64,000 bases of DNA from Rhipicephalus microplus (Eukaryota; Arthropoda; Arachnida; Ixodida; Ixodidae): contig NC_134709.1 of assembly GCF_043290135.1 (NCBI RefSeq), positions 106,100,145 through 106,164,144 on the forward strand, read 5' to 3'. Of this stretch, positions 53,745 through 62,950 are shown piece by piece (the stretch's first letter is position 1; every line of letters begins with the position of its first letter). The notes under the pieces were generated by a model. The model saw only the letters and a list, made by a program, of their open reading frames with translations. It was not told where the DNA came from and did not search any database. A program made the translations under genes and the position numbers.

Positions 53745-54494
53745 CTATTCTCTCATTACTGAGAGGTCCTGCACGCTGGCGATGACGTGAACTCGGCTGT
53801 CCTCAGTTTTTCGCACCTTGATGCGACCATTGTCCACCCACAGAAACTTCCATTGCTTTTCTCTCTTTAGTGAGAGCGCTTGTGCAAACAATCTTTTGTT
53901 GTTGGGTGTGAGGTGGTCATTAACGTACACATTGGCACCTTGTGACTGAGCAAAACCGAGTGACTCGGTTGTTAGACGTGCCCTGCGTGTTTTACGCAAA
54001 AATTCATCCTTCTTGACCCGAGAACAAAACCTCGCGATTATGTTCGTGTCCTTTTTTGCTGGCACGCGATGCACAGCGTCGATATCATCCTTTTTTATGG
54101 GACAGTCAATTACATCACCCATTTTCTGAAGAATGGTGGCGCAATCCTCCCCCTTTTTTAATGGCACACCCTTTATCTCAACGTTGTTAAGTCGCGAACG
54201 CTGTTCCATGTCAGCCAGTTTAGCAGCCAGTTCGTCATTTGATTTTTGAAGAGACTTGTTTTCGGCTGAGGTAAGCTCATGCTTTTTTTTCATTTCTTCA
54301 TAAAAAGTGCTGATGGCAGAGACACTTTCACGAAGCTGTTCAATTTCGGCTCGAAGCTGTTGCACTTCGCGTGACAGCTCAGCATTTGACGGCATCATAT
54401 AAACGTAACAGTGACTACAGCACAATAACCACTGGCAGCAGCAGTCGCGACAACAAGAGTAGAAGCAAAAATCAGCGGTGCAATTAATGCACAA
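53745..54494 (-). CDS. Element B ORF1 (coiled coil plus RRM-like, 249 aa)
   Basis: The frame is uninterrupted. Residues 1-32 are Cys-rich (CINC, CCRDCCCQW) and may be upstream of the true start; Met33/Met34 (MMPSNAEL) is a plausible start, giving about 216 residues. A long coiled coil (about residues 38-98, heptads rich in Leu/Glu/Lys) is followed by an RRM-like part starting RSRLNNVEIKGVP and a C-terminal domain with RVHVIASVQDL, the layout of L1-type ORF1 RNA-binding chaperones. It would bind the element RNA. It ends 42 bp before ORF2. Confidence 0.75.
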   Translation of the reverse strand: MCINCTADFCFYSCCRDCCCQWLLCCSHCYVYMMPSNAELSREVQQLRAEIEQLRESVSAISTFYEEMKKKHELTSAENKSLQKSNDELAAKLADMEQRSRLNNVEIKGVPLKKGEDCATILQKMGDVIDCPIKKDDIDAVHRVPAKKDTNIIARFCSRVKKDEFLRKTRRARLTTESLGFAQSQGANVYVNDHLTPNNKRLFAQALSLKREKQWKFLWVDNGRIKVRKTEDSRVHVIASVQDLSVMRE

Positions 54495-54856
54495 CCAACC
54501 TGCGCAAAAGAAGAACGTTGCTCAGTGGACTCGACTTCCTGCTGCCACGACCGCCACTGCCAAAATGTGGCTACACGAGCACAGTGTTGAGCCTAAGTAG
54601 TGTCTCCGGTAGGTGTCCTCGCAGTCCGTGCTTGCGCAGAAAGTTCGTTTTTTGTGGCTGTAGCGACAGGGTAGTGACGTTGCTTCACCAGATATTCCAA
54701 GTAGACGGGTCGAGAAATCCAGAGAAATATCCCGATAGCCCGAAGAGCCGAACCAGACAACTGTCACGATATGCACCAGTCAGCACCTGCGCAAAAGAAG
54801 AACGTTGCTCAGTGGACTCGACTTCCTGCTGCCACGACCGCCACTGCCAAAAATCT
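54495..54856 (-). repeat. Element B 5' direct repeats (about 60 bp, 286 bp apart)
   Basis: The word GCGCAAAAGAAGAACGTTGC with the following CAGTGGACTCGACTTCCTGC and CACGACCGCCACTGCCAAAA occurs at 54503-54561 and again at 54789-54848. In element orientation both precede ORF1, which suggests tandem 5' promoter units, the upstream one partial. Confidence 0.8.
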
Positions 54857-56340
54857 AGATGGGAACGACCTTGCCCATGTTTCAGTCATCTGGAAGAACG
54901 CCTGTGGAGAGCGACTGCGCATACATCAAGCACAGAAATGGGGCAATGGTGTCATCAATATTTTTTTAACCCTTTTGAGGTAATATCGTCGACGCTACCT
55001 GATAAGGACAGTTTCATGTTTTGAATAATACTTGAAATACCACCAGTGCAAAAAAACAATTGAGCCCATAGAGGATGTCAACAGCACCGGGGCAGGAGAG
55101 GAAGGTACGCTAGATTCGTTAGTAAATACAGATGAAAATGCGCTGTTAAAAGCATCAGCACATTGATCCTCTGAGAGCATGTGACCGGAATCATTAGTAA
55201 GGTAGATGGTGCTGGTAGACCGAGGGTTCGCGATCTGCCAGAATTTACGCGTGTTATCTGTTAGCATGCCTGGTAAAACCTGGTTCAAAAACGAGTATTT
55301 TGCGTTACTAATAGCGGTAGTATATTCCTTATCGCCTGCGTTGTATTTAGCCCCAGCTTCAGGCGTCTCTTTTGCTTGTGCTGCGCAATAAACGCGCTTT
55401 TTTTTATTCGCTAGTCTCTTTCGTTTGTTTGTAAACCAGGGTTTCTGCGGCGTGCTACGGAATGATGTTGTGGTGTTAAATTCGCTAATTAATTCATGCA
55501 TCTTATTCTTAAAAATCTCGCAATTATCGCACACAGATCGGGAGTGAAAGCTATGTTCGAAGTCTGGAAAGAAGTTTTCGAATTCTTTGTTTATGGCCTC
55601 ATAATTACCTTTATCGTATAAGGTAATTGTTTTCTTGAGTTAGTCGCGCCGCTCAAAAGGGAAGGAAAAATCTGCATGTACTGCTTTGGGGTCACTAATT
55701 TTGGGTAGGTATGAAATGGACGATAAAGTATCCGGGCGGTCGGTTAGTAATAAATCTGGGATGTTAGCCCTGCCGCCTAATATGCGCGTGGGCTGTGACA
55801 CAAGTTGAGATAGGTTAAAATTCAAACAAATATCTATAAAATCTTTCGTTTCTACATCGTATGCCGACAAGGGTGCAGGATTATGCCAATCAATATACGG
55901 GAAATTAAAGTCCCCAAAAAGTAAAGTGTGAGCGTTATGGTAGGTGGTCGTGAGTGTGCTCATTATATTGTTTAAATCACGTGAAAAACCTGTATTGGTG
56001 CTCGGTAGTCTGTAGCACACCCCGAGTAGGAATGTTTGAGGGGAAGCGTGGCAAACCAGCCACAGAATTTCAAAGGCAGATTTAATGTTGACAGCAGAAC
56101 AGGGTATTTCTGGGCCAACAGCGATTAGCCCACCCCTGCCCCGGCCGCGTTTGCGGTCGGTGCGGAATAACTGATAATAGGGTAATTCCGAGAGCACTTC
56201 GGCGTCAGTAACTTCATCGGTTAGCCAAGTTCCTGTTAGTACCAAAACATTACTGTTAGAAGACGCCACAACGTTCGACACGAGTTGGCACTTCGGCATG
56301 AGACTACGAACATTAGTAAAGATAACAGAAAAAGGAAGTT
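54857..56340 (-). pseudogene. Element A ORF2: endonuclease and linker to RT
   Basis: Endonuclease landmarks: NVRSLMPK, LVLTGTWLTDE (Gly where the catalytic Glu of TETW is expected), GRGRGGLIAV, CYRLPSTN, FGDFNFPYIDW and NIPDLLLT. The SDHxxV end reads SDPKAVHADF, so the His is also altered. A TAA near 55640 and a frame change separate it from the linker frame 55534-54995 (KPWFTNKRKRLANKKK, DNTRKFWQIANP). RT begins with SLSTGVLPDD.NMGKVVPI at about 54860-54915 and stops where element B starts. Confidence 0.8.
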
Positions 56341-57223
56341 TATTTCATGATTGGATTTGGTGGTGGGGTGGTTTAATACGCGGGCGCGGTGATCACATGC
56401 GACTTCTATGACCGATTGTGATCCGTGGTCAAAAATGTGCCGTTTAGAACCCATATACAAATTTTTGAAATGGATCTGAACTTTACCTGATTTCTGCTTG
56501 GCGAAAGCAACGAGATGACGGCGGGAAGTACGAACTGAGAGGGAATAATCTTCGCCAATACTCAAATCTGTTCCTTTCAACGTTTTGGCAGTTGAGAGGG
56601 TGTTTTCTTTGGTTTTGTAGAATGTGAACCTGGCAATTATCGAGCGGCAACGATCATTGGTGTGGCGGCCGAGGCGATGCTCTTGGTCAATTTCTTTCGG
56701 GTCAATTTTTATTTTCAAGTGTTCAAGACAGTGGTTCAAGATAAGTTCTTCTGTTTCAATATTTCTTTCTTTGGTGTTAGTATCTGGAAGTTTATAAAAG
56801 ATTAAGTTGTTGCGGCATGACCGGTTCCCTGCATCATCCAGACGTTTTTCAAGTTCGGAAACTAAGTGTGTGGTTGCGGTAGTGTCGGCTTGAATTGCGG
56901 CAATGTCAGCTCGTATGGGCAAAATATTTTTGGTAATGGCGTTCTAGTTCGGTCATACGCTTTCCCAGATCCGACAATGATTTGTCAGTTGTGAGGAGTT
57001 GCTGCTTTACTTCTTCAAAATTGGATATTAGTTTGTTTTGTCCAGCGCTAATCTTTCCGAGTTCTGCGAGAATTCGGTTCATTTCCGGACCAGGGTTAGT
57101 TTCAACGTCACAAGATAACAACAAAAGTACAGAGTAAACGGCATATAAACACTCGGCAATGATAGCGACAAGACACTGTGGGCCCGGCAGCTGGACTAGA
57201 AAGTAATCACTTGATTTTTTCGC
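56236..57223 (-). pseudogene. Element A ORF1 with 2A-type motif
   Basis: The frame is open from 57223. It reads through a hydrophobic run (CLVAIIAECLYAVYSVLLLL) directly into SCDVETNPGP, with DVETNPGP at 57109-57086. This matches the D(V/I)ExNPGP consensus of 2A ribosome-skipping peptides. The first Met seen is just after the motif, so the original start may be lost, non-AUG or spliced in. A coiled-coil region follows (NRILAELGKISAGQNKLISN). A frameshift near 56915 leads to the second frame with RNNLIFYKLPDTNTKERN and DQEHRLGRHTNDR, i.e. an RRM-like and C-terminal domain as in L1-type ORF1. 2A motifs are known at this position in some CR1-like elements. Confidence 0.8.
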
Positions 57224-57239
57224 CTATAGACTGCTGTGC

Positions 57240-57612
57240 TTACTAACCTGCATTGTTTGAAGGAACGGGTAAGCGAACTGCTTTGTGTCACAGCTGCCAA
57301 GCCCACAAGCTGACGCCGGTGACCGTTCGCGATATATAAGTGCTCGGAGTGGTGATGCTGACTTCGTAGGGGCTGTCCGAGGTGAATTGGGGCTGTCCGA
57401 GGTGAACAGCGTCGGAGCGGTAGCGGAGGGGGGCGAGACAGTGCCTGCTTCGTCATTGCCAGGCAAGAAGGTGCAGTTTGATGATGGGTCCAACGAAGTC
57501 ATTGCCAGGCCGGGCTTCAGCAGGCGAGCGACAGTTACAAGGAACACCTGCATTGTTGGGAGGAACGGGTAAGCGAACTGCATTGAGTCACAGCTGCCAA
57601 GCCCTTTTTACG
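57240..57612 (-). repeat. Element A 5' direct repeats (about 65 bp, 299 bp apart)
   Basis: GGAACGGGTAAGCGAACTGC and the neighbouring GTCACAGCTGCCAAGCCC occur at 57248-57308 and 57547-57604 with few differences. Between them GGGGCTGTCCGAGGTGAA is itself doubled in tandem (57370-57405), and GTCATTGCCAGGC is repeated. The layout parallels element B and suggests 5' promoter monomers. The 5' end of element A is placed near 57612. Confidence 0.75.
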
Positions 57613-57912
57613 TAAAATCGGCCATTCGTGCTTTTGTGCTCTTGTTTTTGTTTTTCCAAATTTATGCGTACTTGCCTGTTCTATTGATTGTACTCGGTGA
57701 CAAAGATACAAGCGGACATCACTCAAATTTTTCAGTACTGCTCTGACCTCATGACGGGCAAATTTCAGTAGACCTCCAAACGTTAAACGATAAGCTTATA
57801 TCTAACCAAGTACAAGCATACCTTTTTTTATAGATTTTTCTCTGTGATAAGACATTCGCTTATAGACGACGTTATTTCAGCTTACTAGTGATGACAACGT
57901 TGCTCATTTCAG
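57613..57912. other. Unassigned, probable left part of the Harbinger-like unit
   Basis: No terminal inverted repeat was identified. The last bases are a pyrimidine-rich run ending TTTCAG, a usable splice acceptor for the first recognised transposase exon. Confidence 0.35.
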
Positions 57913-58983
57913 ATTTCGACGGCTACCAGGTGGCAAGAGATCGCAAATGATTTCTGTAACAAGTATGACTTCCCCCTTTGTGTTAGAGTGGCGGACAGGA
58001 AACACGTCCAAATTCAAATGCAACCACACTCCGAAAGTCTTTACTACAACTACAAGGTAATGTTGACATTGCGTAAAATGCTTTAAATTTTGAGCATATC
58101 CTGTTATCAAAATTGTGACACAAGCTGAAGGTAGAACAGACTAAACATTTATTTAGTGCCGAGTCTTTAGTGTGCCTTGTTCGATCAATAGGTTCTTAGT
58201 TCTTGTCTGACAACCAAACTTTTCCTTTATTGTAGGGGACCCGCTCCATTGTCTTGATGACAGTGGTGGACAGCAACTTGAAGTTTGTTGCCGTTGATGT
58301 GGCTGCCTATGGGTGGCAGAGCGATGGAGGAACATTCAGCAACTCTAGATTCGGCTGAGCTTTGGAGAATAGCCTGCTGTGTCTTCCACCGCCGCGGCGA
58401 CTACCTGGCGACACCACCATTGCTACATATGTGTTTGTCGGTGATGAAGCTTTCTAGCTTCGGCCAGACTTTCTACGGCCCTATCCGGGGACTTGACTTA
58501 AAGATGACAAATGAATATTCAATTATCGTCTGAGCCGCGCAAGGTGACTTGAATGGCATGGAATTCTCATTAATTGAAATAACTGTTGACCTTAAGTGCC
58601 TCATATATACTTATACATAATGTTCTTGTGCTATTCAAACCTACACTTTCTCTTATGTCAAAGACTCACCTATGCTTGCGTCATGATTTTTTTATGCGCA
58701 GGAGGTGCGTGAAAAATTCTTTCGGCGTCATGACATCAAGGTTCCGAACATTCAGGAGAACCATAAACCTGCTATCTGAAAACGCTATGTTGTCATGGCG
58801 TCGTGTGTTCTCCACTTCCTATCGGAAGATGACTTCTACATGCCCACTAATTATGCGGATAGAGAGGATCTGTACGGAAATACAATGAATGGCCAGTGGC
58901 GCTCAGCAGCAGACGCAAAAGGAACTGCGATGATTCAACTACAACCTCCTGTGGGCCGCAATTACGAGCAAATCAGCGGCTGA
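57913..58983 (+). pseudogene. Harbinger-type DDE transposase, three exons, inactivated
   Basis: Exon 57913-58056 has WQEIANDFCNKYDFPLC, VADRKHVQIQ (first catalytic Asp) and YYNYK, then a GT donor. Exon 58237-58543 (after TTGTAG) has LMTVVDSNLKFVAVDV (second Asp), SDGGTFSNS, YVFVGDEAF and NYRLSRAR, but with TGA and TAG codons inside. Exon 58702-58983 (after GCGCAG) has VKNSFGVM, where related proteins have VENAFGIL, so the catalytic Glu is Lys, then a frameshift and LHFLSEDDFYMP before the stop. Intron phases agree across both junctions. The N-terminal exon(s) were not found. Domain: DDE superfamily 4 type. Confidence 0.85.
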
Positions 58984-59604
58984 AACAAGAGATATCTTTA
59001 GATCTTATTTCGTAAGCCCACAGGGGGACGTGGCTTGGCAGCGGGCGTCCGCCGGAATACGCCCTTAAAGTTTTTGCAAAATGTATCGTAGGGTACATGC
59101 CAAGGTGAGCGATGACTTTTTTGCGAGAAAGTCAAAGCTTGTAATATACAAATAAAGAGATAGCCTGTATTCAATTTTCATTCTTTCTTTTTTTTTTTGG
59201 GGGGGGGGGGCGTGTTGTATCAGCTCATATTTTGTAACATACCTTGTTCTCTTTTCATTGAAGTTCGAGTGTCGTTTTACCATAGTCATATTATCGTATA
59301 ATACACCACACTCTATCCCAGTGATATTTTATATATGATGTTTTATATTATATCTCTATAATTCTGGGGCTACTGACGTGTCTTAAGAAATCGAGTGTTT
59401 ATGTATCAACATTTCTGTATTGCCGCTAAGCAAGCATAAGATGTTACTGGAAAGTACACTAGCTATAATTTCATTCACAGTGTCATATTTGCCTATACAG
59501 AAAGTTCAGTTTGAACACCAATGTGCTTGAATTGGCCATTCAATAAATGAAGATATGGACGCATGAAGTTCACTGCCAAGTTCTATTTTATTTTCAATCT
59601 GCAC
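58984..59604. other. Intergenic stretch between the convergent Harbinger genes
   Basis: AT-rich, with a T12-G12 homopolymer junction (about 59186-59211). Otherwise nothing recognised. Confidence 0.5.
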
Positions 59605-60958
59605 TCAACAATCGTATGAACGCAGTGAAAGAAGACGGCGCCCCTTGGTGGAGCAAATATGGAGTAGATCCATCTTCAAATCTGTGAGCATTTCTTGTGG
59701 CGTGCTTTGCAGGTATGGTTTTAAAGACAAAAGAAATAACCCGTTAACGTCCATCGGCTTGTGAGCCGCAATGACGTCGCGCACTGCATTCAGTTCGTCG
59801 TCTACAATTTCGAATTCTCTTTTTCGCGGCCGCTTTGACCTTTGTTGTGGCGTCGATGAAACTTCCTCACTTTCTCTTGGGCAGCTGGAAGCCTGTAATA
59901 GATTGGAAAGTGGTGGATTGGAAGGCGGTGGATTGCAGGGAGGCGGATGGTGGGGTGGCAGTTTAGGTGGTGTTGTAACCCGTTCTGGTACGCTAGGCGC
60001 TTGGAATATAAGTTCAAACGGATTTCTTGGGGCGGGGCAGTTGTCAACATCTGTGCCGGTCCGGAAAGCTTGCGATGGGAGGTCGAGTGGCTCTACAGGC
60101 ACGGATGTTGGAACTGCTGTTTCCTCGCAGGCATCTATGTTACTGATGCTCCTGATAGAAATGTATGATTCAGTAAATTAATGACTGTACATTACAAAGA
60201 CCACAGCAAGCATACAAGTACTGCGTTACATTGGTTATTTAAAACTCGCGCTTATTATTGACACTTGATATTTACGATTACGTCACGTACCGCCTAGGTC
60301 CTAATACGTATCTAAGGAAAATTATCTGTTCACTGTGCGGACAACATGCTGTCTTCGATGGAGCTGCAGCACCACTCTTTTTCATGTTGTTCTCTTCTTT
60401 CATTTTTTTCCTTAATGTGGCCTTGAGGTTCGTCCAAGGTGCTTGAAGCTCGTCTGCTGTCACTGAATGAGAAAAATTTCACATTAGAGCAAATCTTTTA
60501 GAATAATATATGTGTGGCACATATATTTCAAAACTATAACTTAAGAAGAAGTCTTTACATGAACAACGTGTACGGAAAGAAAATGTTCGCAAACGGTAGA
60601 GATATAGTTTCAATAGCAGTAAATGTCTATGTGACACGTGACGAATCCCGTTCCTTGAATCTATAAAAGCAAATGGGAATGTGTGTGGGCATTCGAAACG
60701 ATGAATCGATGGACTTTAGTGCCACCCCATAACACCATGCTTGGTTCTTCAGTTATGCACACACGCACACATGGTCGTATACACGCAAACATACGTTGTT
60801 TACCTACCAGATTCATCGACTTCTTTAAGAATCTCGGCAATTACTTCTCAGAGCATCATTTTCTGCTTATTTTAAAAGTGTTTACTCTTTTCGTCCCAAA
60901 CAATAGGCCGTTTAGCAACTCCAGCAATCAACAACTCGTTGTAAGCAGCGCGAGACAT
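59605..60958 (-). pseudogene. MADF-BESS protein (Harbinger partner), three exons, two nonsense codons
   Basis: Exon 1 (60958-60808) encodes AAYNELLIAGVAKRPIVWDE, the start of a MADF (Myb/SANT-like) domain, with TAA and TGA inside; the TGA sits where MADF domains have Trp. Exon 2 (60462-60291) continues VTADELQAPWTNLKATLRKK, with SGAA and the FL end of MADF. Exon 3 (60151-59605) has a Pro-rich linker (PPSNPPLSN), a basic stretch (RSKRPRKRE) and GLFLLSLKPYLQSTP, matching a BESS motif. All three introns' ends are GT-AG and the codon phases join exactly. In Harbinger elements such proteins bind the transposon ends or assist nuclear entry of the transposase. A host Adf1-type gene is an alternative, but the nonsense codons and the neighbour argue against it. 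Confidence 0.8.
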
Positions 60959-61512
60959 TTGTGAGCCGGGGAGAGGACGGATGTCGTCTGCTACTCGGAG
61001 CGAGTTCTTCTGTGAAACGAAGTCCCCGCAGCGCACGCGTTCACTCCTCGACACGGCTCCTAGGCACTGCGCCGTGCTCCCGACCGCTTTGCAGAAATTA
61101 GGTGCCTTTTCTCATCTTCTAACAACTACCACCACCACACGGCTCCTGGCATCACGTGTCAAACGACGTCACTGGTTGCTCTCCCGCTTCAAACGCTAGC
61201 GAATTTTTCCAACTCTGGCAATTTCACAAGGGCGTCTAGTCACCGTGGAAGAAGCTTGTTTGTCCTCGCGCGGTGGCTGCCGCTCCGCTCTTGAAGCAAA
61301 ATCGCTCACTTGTGAAACAGGCTGAAGAGTGGATCTCGTGACGGATGTGCTTCAGATCTGTCAATGGAACATACAGGCAGCACTCTCAATCTGCCAATCC
61401 AATAGACATGTTCCACATGGAGCAGCAGAAAGTATTAGCACGAGTGCTCTGAATCTGCCGATGGATGACACCATAAGAAAAGCACTCGCACCTAAAAATG
61501 GCCATTTCCACT
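60959..61512. other. Unassigned; may hold the Harbinger right end and start of the BEL LTR
   Basis: The Harbinger terminus and the beginning of the BEL/Pao LTR should lie here, but I could not fix either boundary. The words GATGTGCTTCAGATCTG and CCGATGGATGACACC hint at diverged internal repetition. Confidence 0.4.
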
Positions 61513-61517
61513 TGTTT

Positions 61518-61628
61518 CAGAAGGGCCAGAGAGACCGCAGAACCGATACGTCTTCGGTTTATTGTTGACAGAACAAGAATAAAGCGAACACTTATCGGTT
61601 CTGCGGTCTCTCTGGTCCTTCTTAAACA
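61518..61628 (+). repeat. BEL LTR 3' end with hairpin around AATAAA
   Basis: CCAGAGAGACCGCAGAACCGATA (left arm, 61518-61548) pairs with TATCGGTTCTGCGGTCTCTC (right arm, 61593-61623) over about 30 bp with one or two mismatches. The loop holds AATAAA at 61578-61583. Confidence 0.85.
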
Positions 61629-61808
61629 TGGTGCCGTGACCAGAATATCTGAAGACAGACGCGAAAACTTCAACCCCATTCGCAACAGTGTGTTGAAGAA
61701 CGAAACAGTGGCGTCTGGCTCAAGGACGAACTCTCGAGGGAAGGACCCCGACCGACGACTTGTGGCGACGCACTTAAACAGGCAAGAGCTCTTTCAACAC
61801 GTTTTAGC

Positions 61809-62950
61809 ATGAATGAAGAGATCCTATCGAAGAAGTGGAAGATGCTTCGAGCAAATGTGACAACGCTTGCGAGCGAAATTGATAAGAAGATAGAAGAAGA
61901 TGCCGATCGAGCGCAACTTATAACGCTTCTAAACCAGAAGAGCGTGTCATAGACGCTAAAATAAGTTAACGAACAGATTGAACCATTCATTGAAGAAGAC
62001 GTTGCGAAGGCAGAATTTGAAATAGTTTTGCATTATGAGATGAAGATCGTCGCTGCAACGGCAAAAATAGAGGACCAATTACGCGAGTTAGAACAAGCGT
62101 CGCAGCTGACTACGAGAATAGTCACAGAACAGGCGAGCTCAGTGCAATAACCAAATCTCGGAGACACAAGAGCTTGTTGAGTTGCCACGTTTTGAGATGA
62201 TCACGTTTGATGAAAAAAAATCAACATGGCCAAGGTTTTGGCATCAGTTCGAGACATCGGTGCATAACAGAGTGAACATGCCGAAGAATAAAAAACTTAA
62301 TTACCTTCTGGCACCTCTGAGTTGGGAGGCTGCATCCCTCTTAGAAGGTTTGCAGTTTTCGGACCAAAATTTCGAGCCTGCCGTCGTTCTTTAAAAAAAA
62401 AACCTTCGGACGACAAGATAATTTAAGAGAGACCTACATAAAAGAGCTAGTAAACGTGGCAGCAGTGAAAAGTCCTGAAGATGTAGATGGGTTGAGGAAA
62501 CTCTTCCAAAAGTTGCATGTGAACACACGAGCGTTGCAGTCGTTAGGAGTGGAAATGGATATTTATGCCACAGTGATAGCTCCTGTTGTAAACTCTGCGC
62601 TACCAGTGAATATGAGGATTGAGATGAAGATGAAGGAGATAGAGAAAAGTGACAACTGACCAGCAACTACAGAATTAGACTCAGCGTCAAGAGACAGCAC
62701 GAGCAGTTTGAAAGAAATATATGGAGTTTTTAAAGATATATATACGCAGCACAGATGAAACTCGAGAGGAAAAATACAACGTGACCTAGTCACCGCACGG
62801 TATCAGGCGGACTAGAACATCGACGCTTCAAAGCACCTCGATTAAAAGTGCATCCTCTGTGAGATGACTGGACACTAATCAGAAGTATATTCTAGGCACT
62901 GTAGTTCGGCTCTGCGCGCTTTGACTGATGGCGCAAAGCTGAAGGTGGCC
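61809..62950 (+). pseudogene. BEL/Pao gag
   Basis: Starting at ATG 61809 the frame reads a helical, Glu-rich N-terminal region with TAG and TAA inside (about 61949-61962). In the next frame come LPRFEMITFDEKKSTWPRFW and HQFETSVHNR (about 62182-62270), NYLLAPLSWEAASLLEGL and FEPAVVL, the landmark of the DUF1759 region of BEL/Pao gag. A second frameshift near 62395, in an A8 run, leads to SPEDVDGLRKLFQKLHVNTR and LQSLGVEMDIYATVIAP. A decayed zinc knuckle (CILCEMTGH.SEVYSRHC, about 62850-62900) contains a TAA. The protein would be the capsid precursor; this copy cannot make it. Confidence 0.8.

Larger units (their letters stand above)
50501..54856 (-). mobile_element. CR1/L2-like element B inserted in element A
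   Basis: On the minus strand: two 5' direct repeats (54856-54495), ORF1 (54494-53745), ORF2 endonuclease and RT (53703-50904), a 3' UTR and a tail of AAGTTCAAAGTTCAAAGTC (about 50530-50505), i.e. short tandem units as often seen in CR1/L2 relatives. Only a few disabling changes are present, so B is younger than A, as the nesting also requires. I could not identify a target duplication. Confidence 0.85.
49090..57612 (-). mobile_element. CR1-like element A, split by element B, with 2A motif
   Basis: On the minus strand: 5' direct repeats (57612-57240), ORF1 with a 2A-type motif, coiled coil and RRM-like part (57223-56236), ORF2 endonuclease and linker (about 56340-54857), interruption by element B (54856-50501), then RT to the C-terminus (50500-49127) and a short tail with AATAAA and AATGAACGAATGAAT words. 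RT sense breaks at VVPI (about 54860) and resumes at NYRPIS (about 50480), which is the expected order of adjacent motifs. Several stops and frameshifts make this copy inactive. Confidence 0.85.
57913..60958. mobile_element. PIF/Harbinger-like DNA transposon, decayed
   Basis: A DDE transposase (plus strand) and a MADF-BESS protein (minus strand) lie tail to tail with about 620 bp between them. Two genes, one transposase and one Myb/MADF-type DNA-binding partner, are the standard content of PIF/Harbinger elements. Terminal inverted repeats and the 3-bp target duplication were not located, so the outer limits (probably within 57.6-61.3 kb) are open. Confidence 0.75.
61513..62950 (+). mobile_element. 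BEL/Pao LTR retrotransposon, 5' portion only
   Basis: The LTR end at 61628 (...CTTAAACA) is followed at once by a TGG-started primer site (TGGTGCCGTGACCAG, 61629-61643) and a BEL-type gag. No protease, RT or integrase follows, so the element is truncated near 62.95 kb or continues beyond recognition. The LTR start was not found. Confidence 0.75.
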
